Shown: positions 34,022 through 42,742, counted from the first letter of the stretch. The stretch: 64,000 nt of DNA from Pelagihabitans sp965238025 (GCA_965238025.1 OZ250162.1:620001-684000); one strand, 5' to 3'. The notes: generated by a model from the letters alone, not told the origin. Made by a program: numbers and translations.

Positions 34022-34771
34022 ATGATCTACTCTCAACAACAAGCGCATCAAAACCTGAAGGATTACGTAAGATGCTACTGGAAGATTGAAAACAAGAATA
34101 AAGACGTTCAATCGTATACCATATTGCCCGATGGCTTTTTTGATTTATTGATTTGTTATCACAATGACAAGCTAGAGGAAGTTTTTTTAACTGGTTTATG
34201 GAATCATAAAACCAATGTAGCTATCACCCCAGGGACTACAATATATGGTGTACAGTTCAGGTTGCTTGCCATCGAAAATATAATACAAGAAAGTATCGCC
34301 CCTTTACTCAACAACATGAAGAGATTAGAAAAATCATATTTGGGACTTGATAGATTTCATAAGGAGCTTGACCCTTGCTTCTTCGAGTACTTGAACCAAT
34401 GTTTGCTGTCGCGAATTGAAGAACGAGACCTAATAGACGCAAGAAAAACGATTCTTTTAAAATCGATTAAACAAACAAAAGGAAATAAGACGGTTGAATA
34501 TTATTCGCAAAAAGCCAATTGGTCAAAACGACAAATAAATCGATATTTCCAATCTACTTTTGGACTTTCCCTAAAAAGTTATTGTAGTATTCGTAAAGGC
34601 GCCGCCACATTTAGTCAGATAAAAAAAGGACAGTTATATCCCGAAGAAGGTTATTTTGACCAACCGCATTTCATAAAAGGGATAAAGAAAATAACAGGGT
34701 TTACGCCAAAAGCATTAAAGAAAAACGAAAACGACCGATTTTTACAATTTTCGATCATAAAAAGTGAATAA
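34022..34771 (+). CDS. AraC-family transcriptional regulator
   Basis: This 249-aa regulator has an N-terminal ligand region of the kind found in Bacteroidetes AraC proteins (KDYVRCYWKIENK...YTILPDGFFDLLICY). The C-terminal double helix-turn-helix includes YSQKANWSKRQINRYFQSTFGLSLKSY and YFDQPHFIKGIKKITGFTPKAL. It probably controls the neighbouring YdhR-like and DinB genes, which follow directly. No operator is recognisable. Confidence 0.85.
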   Translation: MIYSQQQAHQNLKDYVRCYWKIENKNKDVQSYTILPDGFFDLLICYHNDKLEEVFLTGLWNHKTNVAITPGTTIYGVQFRLLAIENIIQESIAPLLNNMKRLEKSYLGLDRFHKELDPCFFEYLNQCLLSRIEERDLIDARKTILLKSIKQTKGNKTVEYYSQKANWSKRQINRYFQSTFGLSLKSYCSIRKGAATFSQIKKGQLYPEEGYFDQPHFIKGIKKITGFTPKALKKNENDRFLQFSIIKSE

Positions 34772-34803
34772 ATTGTGACTTTAAAAATCAAAATTTAGTT
34801 TTT

Positions 34804-35094
34804 ATGATATTGCAAATTATTAAGTTGAAATCGGATTTACCGGAAGAAGAACTCTTAAAAAGAGCAAAAGAAAGAGAATCTAATTTTAAATCCATTCCTG
34901 GCCTTCTGCAAAAATACTATGTAAAAACAAGCAAGGAAGGCGAATATGGTGGGGTATATATTTGGGATTCCGTACAATCGCAACAGCAGTACCAAGCCTC
35001 TGATCTGGCTAAAAGTATACCATCGGCCTACGCTATTAGTGCCGCTCCAGCTATTGAAATGATGGATATCATTTTTCAATTGAGAGATCAATAG
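34804..35094 (+). CDS. YdhR-like monooxygenase-fold protein
   Basis: This 96-aa protein has the ferredoxin-like alpha/beta-barrel dimer fold of YdhR and antibiotic biosynthesis monooxygenases. Family features are ILQIIKLKSDLPEEELLKRA, SIPGLLQKYYVKT and GGVYIWDS. It lies 32 bp after the AraC gene. A detoxifying or quinone-related monooxygenase role is inferred only from the fold family. Confidence 0.7.
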   Translation: MILQIIKLKSDLPEEELLKRAKERESNFKSIPGLLQKYYVKTSKEGEYGGVYIWDSVQSQQQYQASDLAKSIPSAYAISAAPAIEMMDIIFQLRDQ

Positions 35095-35198
35095 GCGTTC
35101 TTACCCATGAATTTTTAAGTGTAAAAGCGCAGACGCAACGATACATCAATAGTTTTTATAAGGAACAAAGGTCCTATAGCAAACCCAAATTTCAAACG

Positions 35199-35723
35199 AT
35201 GACAAAACCTGAAGTAATAGATACTCTAGAGCAGAAACATCAAATACTGTATGAATGGCTCAAAAATCAGCCAGATGAAAACTGGGTAAAAGGTCCTAAA
35301 GGGAAATGGAATACTGGTGAGCACATTTTTCATTTGATTCAAAGTGAAAAGGCATTAAACAAAGCATTATGGCTACCAAAGTTTTACTTGAAATATAAGT
35401 TTGGCACTAATAATAGGGACAATCGTACCTATCATCAGATCGTCAAAAAATATCAAGACAAACTAACCGATAATCCCGGTGCGGTTGCCAATATCTCTAG
35501 AAATATGCCAATAACCACGCCCACCAATAAAGTTTCTTATAGCTCTAAATTGGATAAGGAAAAAACGAAACTGATCAAAAAGTTTCAAAAATGGACGGAG
35601 CATGATTTAGATACGTATCTACTTCCCCACCCGCTAATGGGAAGAATGACGATAAGGGAAATAGTCATTTGGACAGCCTACCATACCGAACATCATTACA
35701 AGATTTTGAAATCAACCTATTAA
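35199..35723 (+). CDS. DinB-family protein
   Basis: This 174-aa DinB-like four-helix bundle has His-ligand candidates in KWNTGEHIFHLIQSEKALN and TAYHTEHHYKIL, the positions used for metal binding in the superfamily. It is not a duplicate of the DinB gene at 33537; they share only the fold signature. It is the last plus-strand gene of the accessory block and converges on the minus-strand paraoxonase gene 47 bp away. Confidence 0.8.
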   Translation: MTKPEVIDTLEQKHQILYEWLKNQPDENWVKGPKGKWNTGEHIFHLIQSEKALNKALWLPKFYLKYKFGTNNRDNRTYHQIVKKYQDKLTDNPGAVANISRNMPITTPTNKVSYSSKLDKEKTKLIKKFQKWTEHDLDTYLLPHPLMGRMTIREIVIWTAYHTEHHYKILKSTY

Positions 35724-35770
35724 ATCTCCCCACGCTGGCGTTGGTATTTTATTAGTGCCCCCTGCGCGTC

Positions 35771-36817
35771 TTACCTATTCGGCTTTAACACCAAAAAATG
35801 GGAATCCATTACATTTCCGGTTAGGATAATATCTTTATAGGGAATTGCAACCGTAGCGGCCGACATTTCGGTGCCATCATTTAAATAGATTTTTTCTAGG
35901 GTATAATCCCCGGCACCACGATAATTGATTTTAATGATTTCGGAAGGCGCTATTTCTTTTTTTCCCGCGGCATAGGATGAAAAGCCCAATAGATTTGGGT
36001 GACAGCCTATCCACAGATTTCCTTCTAAATCAAACTCGATATTATCAACACCGGTTTCACAGTCAATATCTTCAATAAAGTTCAGCGATCCATCTTCATT
36101 TGTAGCATATACCTTCACTTCAAAGTTTCTTGGGGATGCTACGAACAATAATTTTCGCTCCGCATCATAATTAATGCCGTTGGCATAAGCAATGCCTTTG
36201 GCTACTTCGGTATATGTTGACCCATCAAAATACACTACGTTCGATACTCCTAACCCACCATAGTCTTCAAGCAGCCTACCTACACCATCTACATATTTAT
36301 GATCGTTTGTAAAATAGAATCGGGTTTCGTCAACCATCACCACATCATTTGGACTCACCAAGGCGGGGTCAGCTATAGTTCTTTTAAAAGTCAATGCGTT
36401 ATCCTTCAATTTAAACACTTCGAATGAATGGCCCTCTAACGTGTGGTTTACGGCCATAAGGGTATAAGTGCTATCCCTTCTATACATTGAAATCCCATGA
36501 GGTGCGAAAGGGATACTTAAATCGGCAGTCAATTCTTTTATGGTGTAGTCCTTTGAATTTAGGTCAACCAAATACAATCCCCCCAACTTTTCCTGTTCGC
36601 TCAATGGCTTTTTTCTAGGGGAAGCAGATACCAAGGCAAGACCGCTTTCATCAATTACCATTATATCTTCGGCGCCTTCTAGGGCAATTTTCTTTACAAC
36701 CGCTCCATCAAAAGTATTTTCAATGGTTCTAAAATATCCTGTGGAAACAACCACATATACTGCGTACGCCAGAATGGCCAGCACAGTATACCCCAATATT
36801 CTTTTAAAACGTTTCAT
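35771..36817 (-). CDS. paraoxonase (PON)-like arylesterase/lactonase
   Basis: A 348-aa six-bladed propeller enzyme with an N-terminal TM anchor (residues 8-24). The calcium and active-site residues of mammalian PON1 are recognisable: Glu50-Asp51, His107 (PHGIS), His130 (GHSFEVF), Asn157-Asp158 (SPNDVV), Asn213 (YANGINY) and Asp258-Asn259 (GVDNIEF). Lactone or ester hydrolysis is expected, possibly of acyl-homoserine lactones or xenobiotics. It is transcribed against the accessory genes. The family is clear from these motifs; the substrate is not known. Confidence 0.82.
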   Translation of the reverse strand: MKRFKRILGYTVLAILAYAVYVVVSTGYFRTIENTFDGAVVKKIALEGAEDIMVIDESGLALVSASPRKKPLSEQEKLGGLYLVDLNSKDYTIKELTADLSIPFAPHGISMYRRDSTYTLMAVNHTLEGHSFEVFKLKDNALTFKRTIADPALVSPNDVVMVDETRFYFTNDHKYVDGVGRLLEDYGGLGVSNVVYFDGSTYTEVAKGIAYANGINYDAERKLLFVASPRNFEVKVYATNEDGSLNFIEDIDCETGVDNIEFDLEGNLWIGCHPNLLGFSSYAAGKKEIAPSEIIKINYRGAGDYTLEKIYLNDGTEMSAATVAIPYKDIILTGNVMDSHFLVLKPNR

Positions 36818-36980
36818 TTATTATTCTTAATAGCCTTCAATTTAGGTCTTTAAAATTTAAGGTCCCACTAAGCGCCCTCTTTCTCCTGAACTTCCGCATA
36901 CCGCCAAATCGTAAACCACGACCATTATTCTTTCTCCTTCAAAAAACCTATTTTAGTCAGACCAAACCGCTTGACCAAAA

Positions 36981-38324
36981 ATGCCTAATCAATTCAGTAC
37001 ATATTTTAAGCTGCACAAAATGCCCATATTGCTGGCATTATTGAGTTTGGCATTCTATTACACCTTTGCATACCACTTAGAACGCACCGATTTCGTAAAG
37101 CTACTTACCCTCTTTGCAGCATTGTTTTTTTTATGTTTTAAGCTGATCCAATTCGAAAAATGGAATTTTAAATTCCTGCTGATCATAGGTATCTTTTTTC
37201 GGCTGATATTCCTATATGCCGAACCCAATCTTTCCCAGGATTACTTTCGTTTTGTCTGGGATGGGGAATTGGTGAGCCATTTTATAAATCCGTATCTGCA
37301 CGTTCCTAATACCCTTATCGAACAATCAGATTTGGTCATCGCCAACGCCAATAGGCTTCACCAAGGTATGGGTGACCTTAGTGCTCGGCACTACAGTAAC
37401 TACCCGCCCTTAAACCAAATCATTTTTGGAATCGCAGCCTTTTTTGGCGGCAAAAGTATTTTGGGATCGGCAATGATCATGCGGCTGATGACTATAGGCG
37501 CCGATTTAGGTATCCTTTATTTTGGCCGCAAACTACTCAAGAACATCAACCGCTCGCCCCATTTGATCTTTTGGTACTTTTTAAATCCCTTGATCATTAT
37601 AGAACTTACCGGGAACCTTCATTTTGAAGGCGTGATGCTTTTCTTTTTTGTATGGGCCTTGTACCTGCTTTCGGTTCATAAATGGCAATGGGCTGCCGTG
37701 GTCTATGCCTGCTCGATTTCTATCAAGTTAGTCCCTCTTTTGTTCTTGCCGTTGTTTTTCAAACATTTTAAAATCAAAAAAACCATCTCTTTTTACGCAA
37801 TTGTTGGGCTGACATCCCTCTTACTATTTGCACCCTTTTATTCGTCGGAATTTATAACCAACTATTCTAAAACCATAGGGCTCTGGTTTTCAAATTTTCA
37901 ATTTAACGCTGGGCTGTACAGTGCTATCCAGCAAATTGCAGTTCAATTTGATGCCAAACCTTGGGAACTCATCAAAACCTATGGTAAAATCGTTCCGGTG
38001 ATAACCATTGTTTTCGTTTTGCTCTTTACCTTCCTTCGGAAAAATCAGAAATTACCGGTATTGATCAGTTCTATGCTCTGGATTCTGACCCTCTACTATT
38101 TCATGTCGGCCACAGTGCATCCATGGTATGTAGTGTTCTTGGTTGTACTCGTCATTTTTACCGAATTTCGTTTCCCCATTGCCTGGTCCGCGCTTATTAT
38201 CCTAAGTTATTTTGCGTATTCCTTACCCGATTTTAAGGAGAATGGTTGGTTGCTCGCCATTGAGTATATCCCGATTTATGGTATGATTATTTATGAATTG
38301 ATTACATATCGTAACAAAAAGTGA
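36981..38324 (+). CDS. GT-C-type membrane glycosyltransferase (mannosyltransferase-like)
   Basis: This 447-aa protein with about ten TM helices resembles GT-C polyprenol-phosphate-dependent mannosyltransferases. The first loop carries SQDYFRFVWDGELVSHFINPY, matching the D-Y-x-R-x-x-W-D-G motif of this group. It would use a polyprenyl-phosphate sugar such as one made by the DPM1-like enzyme at 25549. The two lie 9 kb apart with the accessory island between them, so they may once have been neighbours. It ends 64 bp before the arginine leader. Confidence 0.75.
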   Translation: MPNQFSTYFKLHKMPILLALLSLAFYYTFAYHLERTDFVKLLTLFAALFFLCFKLIQFEKWNFKFLLIIGIFFRLIFLYAEPNLSQDYFRFVWDGELVSHFINPYLHVPNTLIEQSDLVIANANRLHQGMGDLSARHYSNYPPLNQIIFGIAAFFGGKSILGSAMIMRLMTIGADLGILYFGRKLLKNINRSPHLIFWYFLNPLIIIELTGNLHFEGVMLFFFVWALYLLSVHKWQWAAVVYACSISIKLVPLLFLPLFFKHFKIKKTISFYAIVGLTSLLLFAPFYSSEFITNYSKTIGLWFSNFQFNAGLYSAIQQIAVQFDAKPWELIKTYGKIVPVITIVFVLLFTFLRKNQKLPVLISSMLWILTLYYFMSATVHPWYVVFLVVLVIFTEFRFPIAWSALIILSYFAYSLPDFKENGWLLAIEYIPIYGMIIYELITYRNKK

Positions 38325-38360
38325 AATTTTTGTAAAAATTAGACCCTTCTTTAGGCCAGT

Positions 38361-38560
38361 TCGGGATTATTTGTACATTTACCCTGTAATGAACGCACAA
38401 AACCACATACTTTCTACCATGAGCATCGCAGCTCCCGTGCGTATATTCGCCCCCCGTCGCCGTCGCCCGTAAGGGTACTATACAAGCTATGGAAATAGGT
38501 GAGTCCATTTCCGCAAAACCACTTCATATTTTTCTTTTTATCGTTTAAATCATCATAGCA
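38361..38560 (+). promoter_or_regulatory. arginine operon leader (putative attenuator)
   Basis: A 5' leader holds a short Arg-rich peptide gene (38389-38472), then a possible hairpin ggaaat-aggtgagtcc-atttcc (38491-38512) and a T-rich tract tatttttcttttt (38527-38539) before the GNAT start at 38561. A Bacteroidetes -7-like box, ttatttg, lies at 38368-38374, just before the peptide gene. The layout fits ribosome-mediated attenuation by arginine. The terminator hairpin is weak, so the mechanism is uncertain. Confidence 0.55.
38389..38472 (+). CDS. arginine operon leader peptide
   Basis: This 27-codon frame starts ATG AAC GCA, ends CCG TAA, and encodes ...APVRIFAPRRRRP. Five of the last ten residues are Arg, four in a row (CGT CGC CGT CGC), directly before the stop and 89 nt before the first arginine gene. 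An internal ATG at 38419 gives a 17-codon version. Ribosomes would stall in this run when charged Arg-tRNA is scarce. Its placement before a complete arginine operon makes chance unlikely. Confidence 0.75.
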   Translation: MNAQNHILSTMSIAAPVRIFAPRRRRP

Positions 38561-39172
38561 ATGAAACTAGTTGTTGCTACCACATCACATTTTAAGTACG
38601 CACAGGTAATCTGTGAGACCATTGCCGAATCTTCAAAAGTTCGAGGTACGGGCATTGCCAAACGCACTCCCGAATACATTCGAAAAAAGCTGGAGAATGG
38701 TAATGCCGTAATCGCCTTGGACGGGGATACCTTTGCCGGTTTTTGCTATATCGAAGTTTGGGGGCATGAAAAATATGTAGCCAACTCCGGACTTATCGTA
38801 CACCCTGATTACAGGGCTAAAGGACTTGCCAAACAGATTAAGAACAAAATTTTTGAATTGTCCCGAAAGAAATTTCCAGATGCAAAAATATTTGGTATCA
38901 CTACCGGGTTGCCGGTCATGAAAATCAACTATGAACTAGGGTATAAGCCGGTCACTTTTTCTGAATTGACTGATGATCCCGAATTCTGGAAAGGCTGCCA
39001 AACCTGCAAAAATTTTGATGTTTTAACGAGAACCGAGCAAAAAATGTGCCTGTGTACGGGCATGCTTTATGACCCAAAGGCCAAACCAAAGGAAGATAAA
39101 AAGGTGAATGGGAAAGCATTTAAACGATTGAAAAGCATAAAGGAGAGTTTGTTCCTAAAGAAAAGAAAATAG
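38561..39172 (+). CDS. GNAT acyltransferase, candidate N-acylglutamate synthase
   Basis: This 203-aa GNAT protein has the acetyl-CoA-binding region VHPDYRAKGLAKQIKNKIFEL (residues ~81-101). It also has a C-terminal Cys group, GCQTCKNF...MCLC, that could bind a metal. It is the first gene after the arginine leader and precedes argG. The operon has no argA or argJ, so the first acylation of glutamate needs another enzyme. To my knowledge, genetics in Bacteroides and relatives assigned this step to a GNAT protein in the arginine cluster. The enzyme could use succinyl-CoA or acetyl-CoA. Confidence 0.7.
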   Translation: MKLVVATTSHFKYAQVICETIAESSKVRGTGIAKRTPEYIRKKLENGNAVIALDGDTFAGFCYIEVWGHEKYVANSGLIVHPDYRAKGLAKQIKNKIFELSRKKFPDAKIFGITTGLPVMKINYELGYKPVTFSELTDDPEFWKGCQTCKNFDVLTRTEQKMCLCTGMLYDPKAKPKEDKKVNGKAFKRLKSIKESLFLKKRK

Positions 39173-39262
39173 GGGACAAAAGAGAGAGAGAAGAGAGTAT
39201 AGACACTCCTTTCTCTAGTCTATTCTCCTTGTTCTTAACTATAAATTTGAATAAATGAAAAG

Positions 39263-39282
39263 ATTCTCGCTTAGACGGGAAT
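39263..39282 (+). repeat. start-proximal palindrome upstream of argG
   Basis: attctcgcttagacgggaat is followed by tgaaacaaaatatt and the argG ATG 13 nt after the palindrome. It is the least perfect copy (some arm mismatches) and the closest to its start codon. Confidence 0.55.
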
Positions 39283-39295
39283 GAAACAAAATATT

Positions 39296-40483
39296 ATGGG
39301 CAAATTAGTACTAGCATACAGCGGCGGATTAGACACCTCATACTGCGCCAAATATTTATCAAAGGAAAAAGGCTTTGAAGTACACGCGGTAAGTGTGAAT
39401 ACCGGTGGATTTTCCAAGGAAGAAATAGCAGCTAACGGAGAAAAGGCCATACAGTTGGGCGCAACTTCCTATACCTCTATCGATGCCATACAGACGTTCT
39501 ACGAAAAGGTGGTAAAATACCTCATCTTCGGAAATGTCCTTAAGAACAATACATACCCCTTATCTGTAAGTGCGGAACGTATTGTACAGGCCATTGAAAT
39601 TGTCAATTATGCCAAAAAAGTGGGTGCTGAATATATTGCGCATGGGAGTACCGGTGCCGGTAACGACCAAGTGCGTTTTGACATGATTTTTCAGATTATC
39701 GCCCCTGAAATTGAAATCATCACCCCGATCAGGGACAATACATTGGCCAGGGAAGCGGAGATCGAATACCTAAAACAAAATGGAGTCGATTATTCTTGGG
39801 AAAAGGCGAAATACTCTATCAACAAAGGACTGTGGGGAACCTCGGTAGGTGGGGAAGAGACCTTGACCTCTGAGAAACCCCTACCAGATTCGGCATATCC
39901 CAGTCAACTTCAAGAAAAAGAGCCTTCGGAAGTAAAGCTCACCTTTGAAAAGGGCGAATTGGTGGCCATAGATGGGGAAAAAAATACTCCAGTTGTCAAT
40001 ATCGAAAAATTGGATGCCCTAGCTTCTAAGTATGCCATTGGGCGGGACATTCATGTGGGCGATACCATTATCGGTATAAAAGGTCGGGTAGGTTTTGAAG
40101 CCCCTGCATCCTTGATCATCATAAAGGCGCATCATCTATTGGAAAAGCATACGCTTACCAAGTGGCAGCAATACCAAAAAGAGCAACAAGGAAATTTCTA
40201 TGGAATGCTTTTGCATGAAGGCAATTATTTAGATGCCGTGATGCGGAATATCGAGGCCTTCCTAACGGATACCCAAAGGACCGTTTCAGGAGATGTATTT
40301 GTTGGATTGTATCCCTTTCAATTTAGATTACATGGTATCGCATCTAAACATGATTTAATGAATGCCTCGTTCGGGAGCTATGGTGAAATAAACAAAGGTT
40401 GGTCGGCAGACGATGCCAAAGGATTTATAAAGATATTATCCAATTCTGGGAAGATATATAATCATGTAAATGAAAATATTTGA
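39296..40483 (+). CDS. argG: argininosuccinate synthase
   Basis: Joins citrulline and aspartate with ATP to form argininosuccinate (395 aa). The P-loop-like LAYSGGLDTSYCAKYL opens the protein, and STGAGNDQVRFD and DYSWEKAKYSINKGLWGTSVGG are typical. An in-frame ATG at 39281 lies in the palindromic repeat; the ATG at 39296 gives the family's normal start MGKLVLAYSGG. It is the second gene of the operon, following the GNAT gene. A 247-bp gap with several repeats separates it from argC. Confidence 0.95.
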   Translation: MGKLVLAYSGGLDTSYCAKYLSKEKGFEVHAVSVNTGGFSKEEIAANGEKAIQLGATSYTSIDAIQTFYEKVVKYLIFGNVLKNNTYPLSVSAERIVQAIEIVNYAKKVGAEYIAHGSTGAGNDQVRFDMIFQIIAPEIEIITPIRDNTLAREAEIEYLKQNGVDYSWEKAKYSINKGLWGTSVGGEETLTSEKPLPDSAYPSQLQEKEPSEVKLTFEKGELVAIDGEKNTPVVNIEKLDALASKYAIGRDIHVGDTIIGIKGRVGFEAPASLIIIKAHHLLEKHTLTKWQQYQKEQQGNFYGMLLHEGNYLDAVMRNIEAFLTDTQRTVSGDVFVGLYPFQFRLHGIASKHDLMNASFGSYGEINKGWSADDAKGFIKILSNSGKIYNHVNENI

Positions 40484-40559
40484 TGAAGTACGAAATCGGA
40501 AGTTGGAAGTTGGAAGTACAAGGTCTAAAAAAAGTAAAAATTGAAGTAAAAACTAGAAG

Positions 40560-40710
40560 TTCCTCCCTTTAGAAAAAGGGAGGTGTCCGACGAAGGAGGA
40601 CGGAGGCCCGCCCGAATGGTACGGGCGGGGTTTGAAAGCCCAAACCTTAGCCTTAAAACTTCAAATAAACATTTAAAAAACATCAAATAGATTCCTACCT
40701 ACGTAGGAAT
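40560..40710. repeat. cluster of palindromic repeats between argG and argC
   Basis: Three hairpins are seen: cctccctttagaaaaaggga (40562-40581), cccgcccgaatggtacgggc (40607-40626), and attcctacctacgtaggaat (40691-40710, perfect 8-bp arms). The last ends 20 nt before the argC ATG, in the same orientation and spacing as the copies before argG, proC and argH. Confidence 0.65.
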
Positions 40711-40730
40711 GACATTAAAGGGTACTATTT

Positions 40731-41705
40731 ATGATACGAACAGGTATAATAGGAGGTTCAGGATATACGGGAGGGGAATTGATTCGAATTCTCGTAAGCC
40801 ATTCGCAGGTTGAAATCGATTTTGTATATAGCACCACCAGAGCGGGAAAACCGATTGTCTCGGCACATCCTGATCTATTGGGTACCACCGATCTAAATTT
40901 TACAGGAAATGTAAATCTAGGGGTTGATGTTGTTTTTCTATGTTTGGGACATGGGAACTCCACCAAATTTTTAAACGCGAATAACTTTTCGGCAACTACA
41001 AAGATCATCGATTTAAGCAATGATTTCAGATTGGAGGCAGATGCCATTTTAAGCGGAAAGCATTTTGTTTACGGATTGCCGGAATTGAATAAATCAGCAA
41101 TTCAAAAAGCCGACTATCTTGCCAACCCGGGATGTTTTGCAACTGCTATTCAACTGGGTTTGTTGCCTTTGGCAAAAGCAGGCTTGCTGGGGAATACCAT
41201 TCATATTAATGCGCTAACGGGAAGTACCGGTGCGGGTGTAAGTCCGTCGGGAACGACCCATTTTAGCTGGCGAAATAACAATGCGAGTTGGTACAAGCCT
41301 TTTACACATCAGCATTTGGGAGAAATCAACGAAAGTTTAAAATCCCTGCAAAAGGATGCCGGCGAACTGTTCTTTCTTCCGAATAGAGGCAATTTTACTA
41401 GAGGAATATTAGCAACGGCATATACCCATTTTGAAGGAAGTAAAACGGATGCCATTCACTTGTACAATGATTTTTATTCGGGCGCTCAATTCACCCAAAT
41501 TGCCGAGGAACCCATTCATTTGAAACAGGTGGTCAATACCAATCAATGTCATATTCATTTACACAAACATAACAACACCTTGCTCATCACATCGGTTATT
41601 GACAATCTGCTCAAAGGAGCATCAGGCCAGGCCGTTCAGAATATGAATTTGATGTTTGGTTTCGAGGAAAGTGAAGGACTGCAGTTGAAGGCGGGGGTGT
41701 TTTAA
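40731..41705 (+). CDS. argC: N-acyl-gamma-glutamyl-phosphate reductase
   Basis: Reduces N-acylglutamyl phosphate to the semialdehyde with NADPH (324 aa). The Rossmann motif GIIGGSGYTGGELIRIL is at the N-terminus and the catalytic Cys lies in LANPGCFATAIQLGLLPL. HFSWRNNNASWYKPFTHQH is typical of the shorter Bacteroidetes version. Given the ArgF' specificity residue nearby, the acyl group may be succinyl rather than acetyl; that is inference. Confidence 0.94.
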   Translation: MIRTGIIGGSGYTGGELIRILVSHSQVEIDFVYSTTRAGKPIVSAHPDLLGTTDLNFTGNVNLGVDVVFLCLGHGNSTKFLNANNFSATTKIIDLSNDFRLEADAILSGKHFVYGLPELNKSAIQKADYLANPGCFATAIQLGLLPLAKAGLLGNTIHINALTGSTGAGVSPSGTTHFSWRNNNASWYKPFTHQHLGEINESLKSLQKDAGELFFLPNRGNFTRGILATAYTHFEGSKTDAIHLYNDFYSGAQFTQIAEEPIHLKQVVNTNQCHIHLHKHNNTLLITSVIDNLLKGASGQAVQNMNLMFGFEESEGLQLKAGVF

Positions 41706-41825
41706 CTTCGTCCAGTTACCAAAATGGAGATTGAGCGTAGTCGAAATCCATGAGCAAGAAAACAATATAAAGGGTCGAGGGGAGTAGTTGATGCCTAGTA
41801 TTAAAAAGTATATAATGATTAACCG

Positions 41826-41845
41826 ATTCCCGACTACTCGGGAAT
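41826..41845 (+). repeat. start-proximal palindrome upstream of proC
   Basis: attcccgactactcgggaat has perfect 8-bp arms and is identical to the copy before argH (46908-46927), including the following tgaaaaataaa. It ends 20 nt before the proC ATG. An older unit, ttgagcgtagtcgaaatcc, lies further upstream (41732-41750). Confidence 0.7.
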
Positions 41846-41865
41846 GAAAAATAAATGAGCTAATT

Positions 41866-42660
41866 ATGAAAATAGCAATTATCGGAGCCGGAAATCTAGG
41901 GCTATCCATTGCAAAAGGCGTACTACATAGCAATGGTGCAACGACCATGTACCTAACAAAACGGCATGTAGAAAGTATAAAAGATTTTGAGAAATACGGA
42001 AATGTAACAGTCACTTCTGATAATCGGGAAGCCATTGCGAAATCCGACATTCTCATATTTGCCGTACAACCCGGTCATTTTGCACAAATTCTAGAGGATA
42101 CCAAGGACCTGCTGACCGAAAAACACGTTGTCATTTCAACCATTACGGGATTCAGCATTTCTAAAATCGAAGGGATAATTGGAGCCGAGCAGTTCATTAT
42201 CCGTAGTATGCCCAATACGGCAATTTCCGTAGGGAAATCGATGACCTGTATTTGTGCCAATGAAATGGGTAAAAAGCGGATCGATCTTGCAAAGGCCATA
42301 TTCAATAGAATGGGTCATTCCCTAGAAATTCCCGAAGAACAGATGCAGGCTGCCACGGTTATTTGCGCCAGTGGTATTGCTTTTTGGATGCGTTTGATCC
42401 GCGCCACCACACAAGGTGCCATACAACTTGGTTTTGACGCCAAAGAAGCACAGGAATTGGCGATGCACACCTGCGAAGGAGCCGCCAACCTGTTAGTTGA
42501 ATCAGGTAATCACCCAGAAGAAGAAATCGACAAGGTCACTACCCCAATGGGCTGCACGATCAAAGGGTTAAATGAAATGGAACATCAGGGTTTGAGCTCA
42601 TCATTGATTCGTGGAATTGTGGCTTCTTTTGATAAGATAACTGAGTTTAAAACAAAATAA
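41866..42660 (+). CDS. proC: pyrroline-5-carboxylate reductase
   Basis: Reduces pyrroline-5-carboxylate to proline with NAD(P)H (264 aa). The Rossmann motif IIGAGNLGLSIAKGVL starts the protein. The segment IRSMPNTAISVGKSMTCI is characteristic, and the C-terminal dimer domain carries TTPMGCTIKGLNEMEHQGL. Its position inside an arginine operon links proline and arginine synthesis through shared glutamate-semialdehyde chemistry. It may alternatively serve ornithine breakdown; nothing in the sequence decides. Confidence 0.92.
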   Translation: MKIAIIGAGNLGLSIAKGVLHSNGATTMYLTKRHVESIKDFEKYGNVTVTSDNREAIAKSDILIFAVQPGHFAQILEDTKDLLTEKHVVISTITGFSISKIEGIIGAEQFIIRSMPNTAISVGKSMTCICANEMGKKRIDLAKAIFNRMGHSLEIPEEQMQAATVICASGIAFWMRLIRATTQGAIQLGFDAKEAQELAMHTCEGAANLLVESGNHPEEEIDKVTTPMGCTIKGLNEMEHQGLSSSLIRGIVASFDKITEFKTK

Positions 42661-42742
42661 CGCACAAAAGTAAAACACAAGTTCAAATGCCTTTAGGTGC
42701 TAGTTGAACTTGATTTCTGAACTTGAATTTGAATTTATACCT

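Noticed and set aside
32412..35723. Extension of the cassette array to the DinB/AraC/YdhR genes
   Set aside because: I found no GTTG ends with complements or palindromic bodies between these genes, so they are treated as ordinary accessory genes.
38302..38508. Minus-strand frame across the arginine leader
   Set aside because: It lies opposite the leader peptide, has no family resemblance, and its content follows from the complement of Arg-rich codons.
38491..38539. Strong Rho-independent terminator in the arginine leader
   Set aside because: The stem ggaaat/atttcc is short and AT-rich and the T-rich tract is about 14 nt away, so I kept it only as a possible part of an attenuator.
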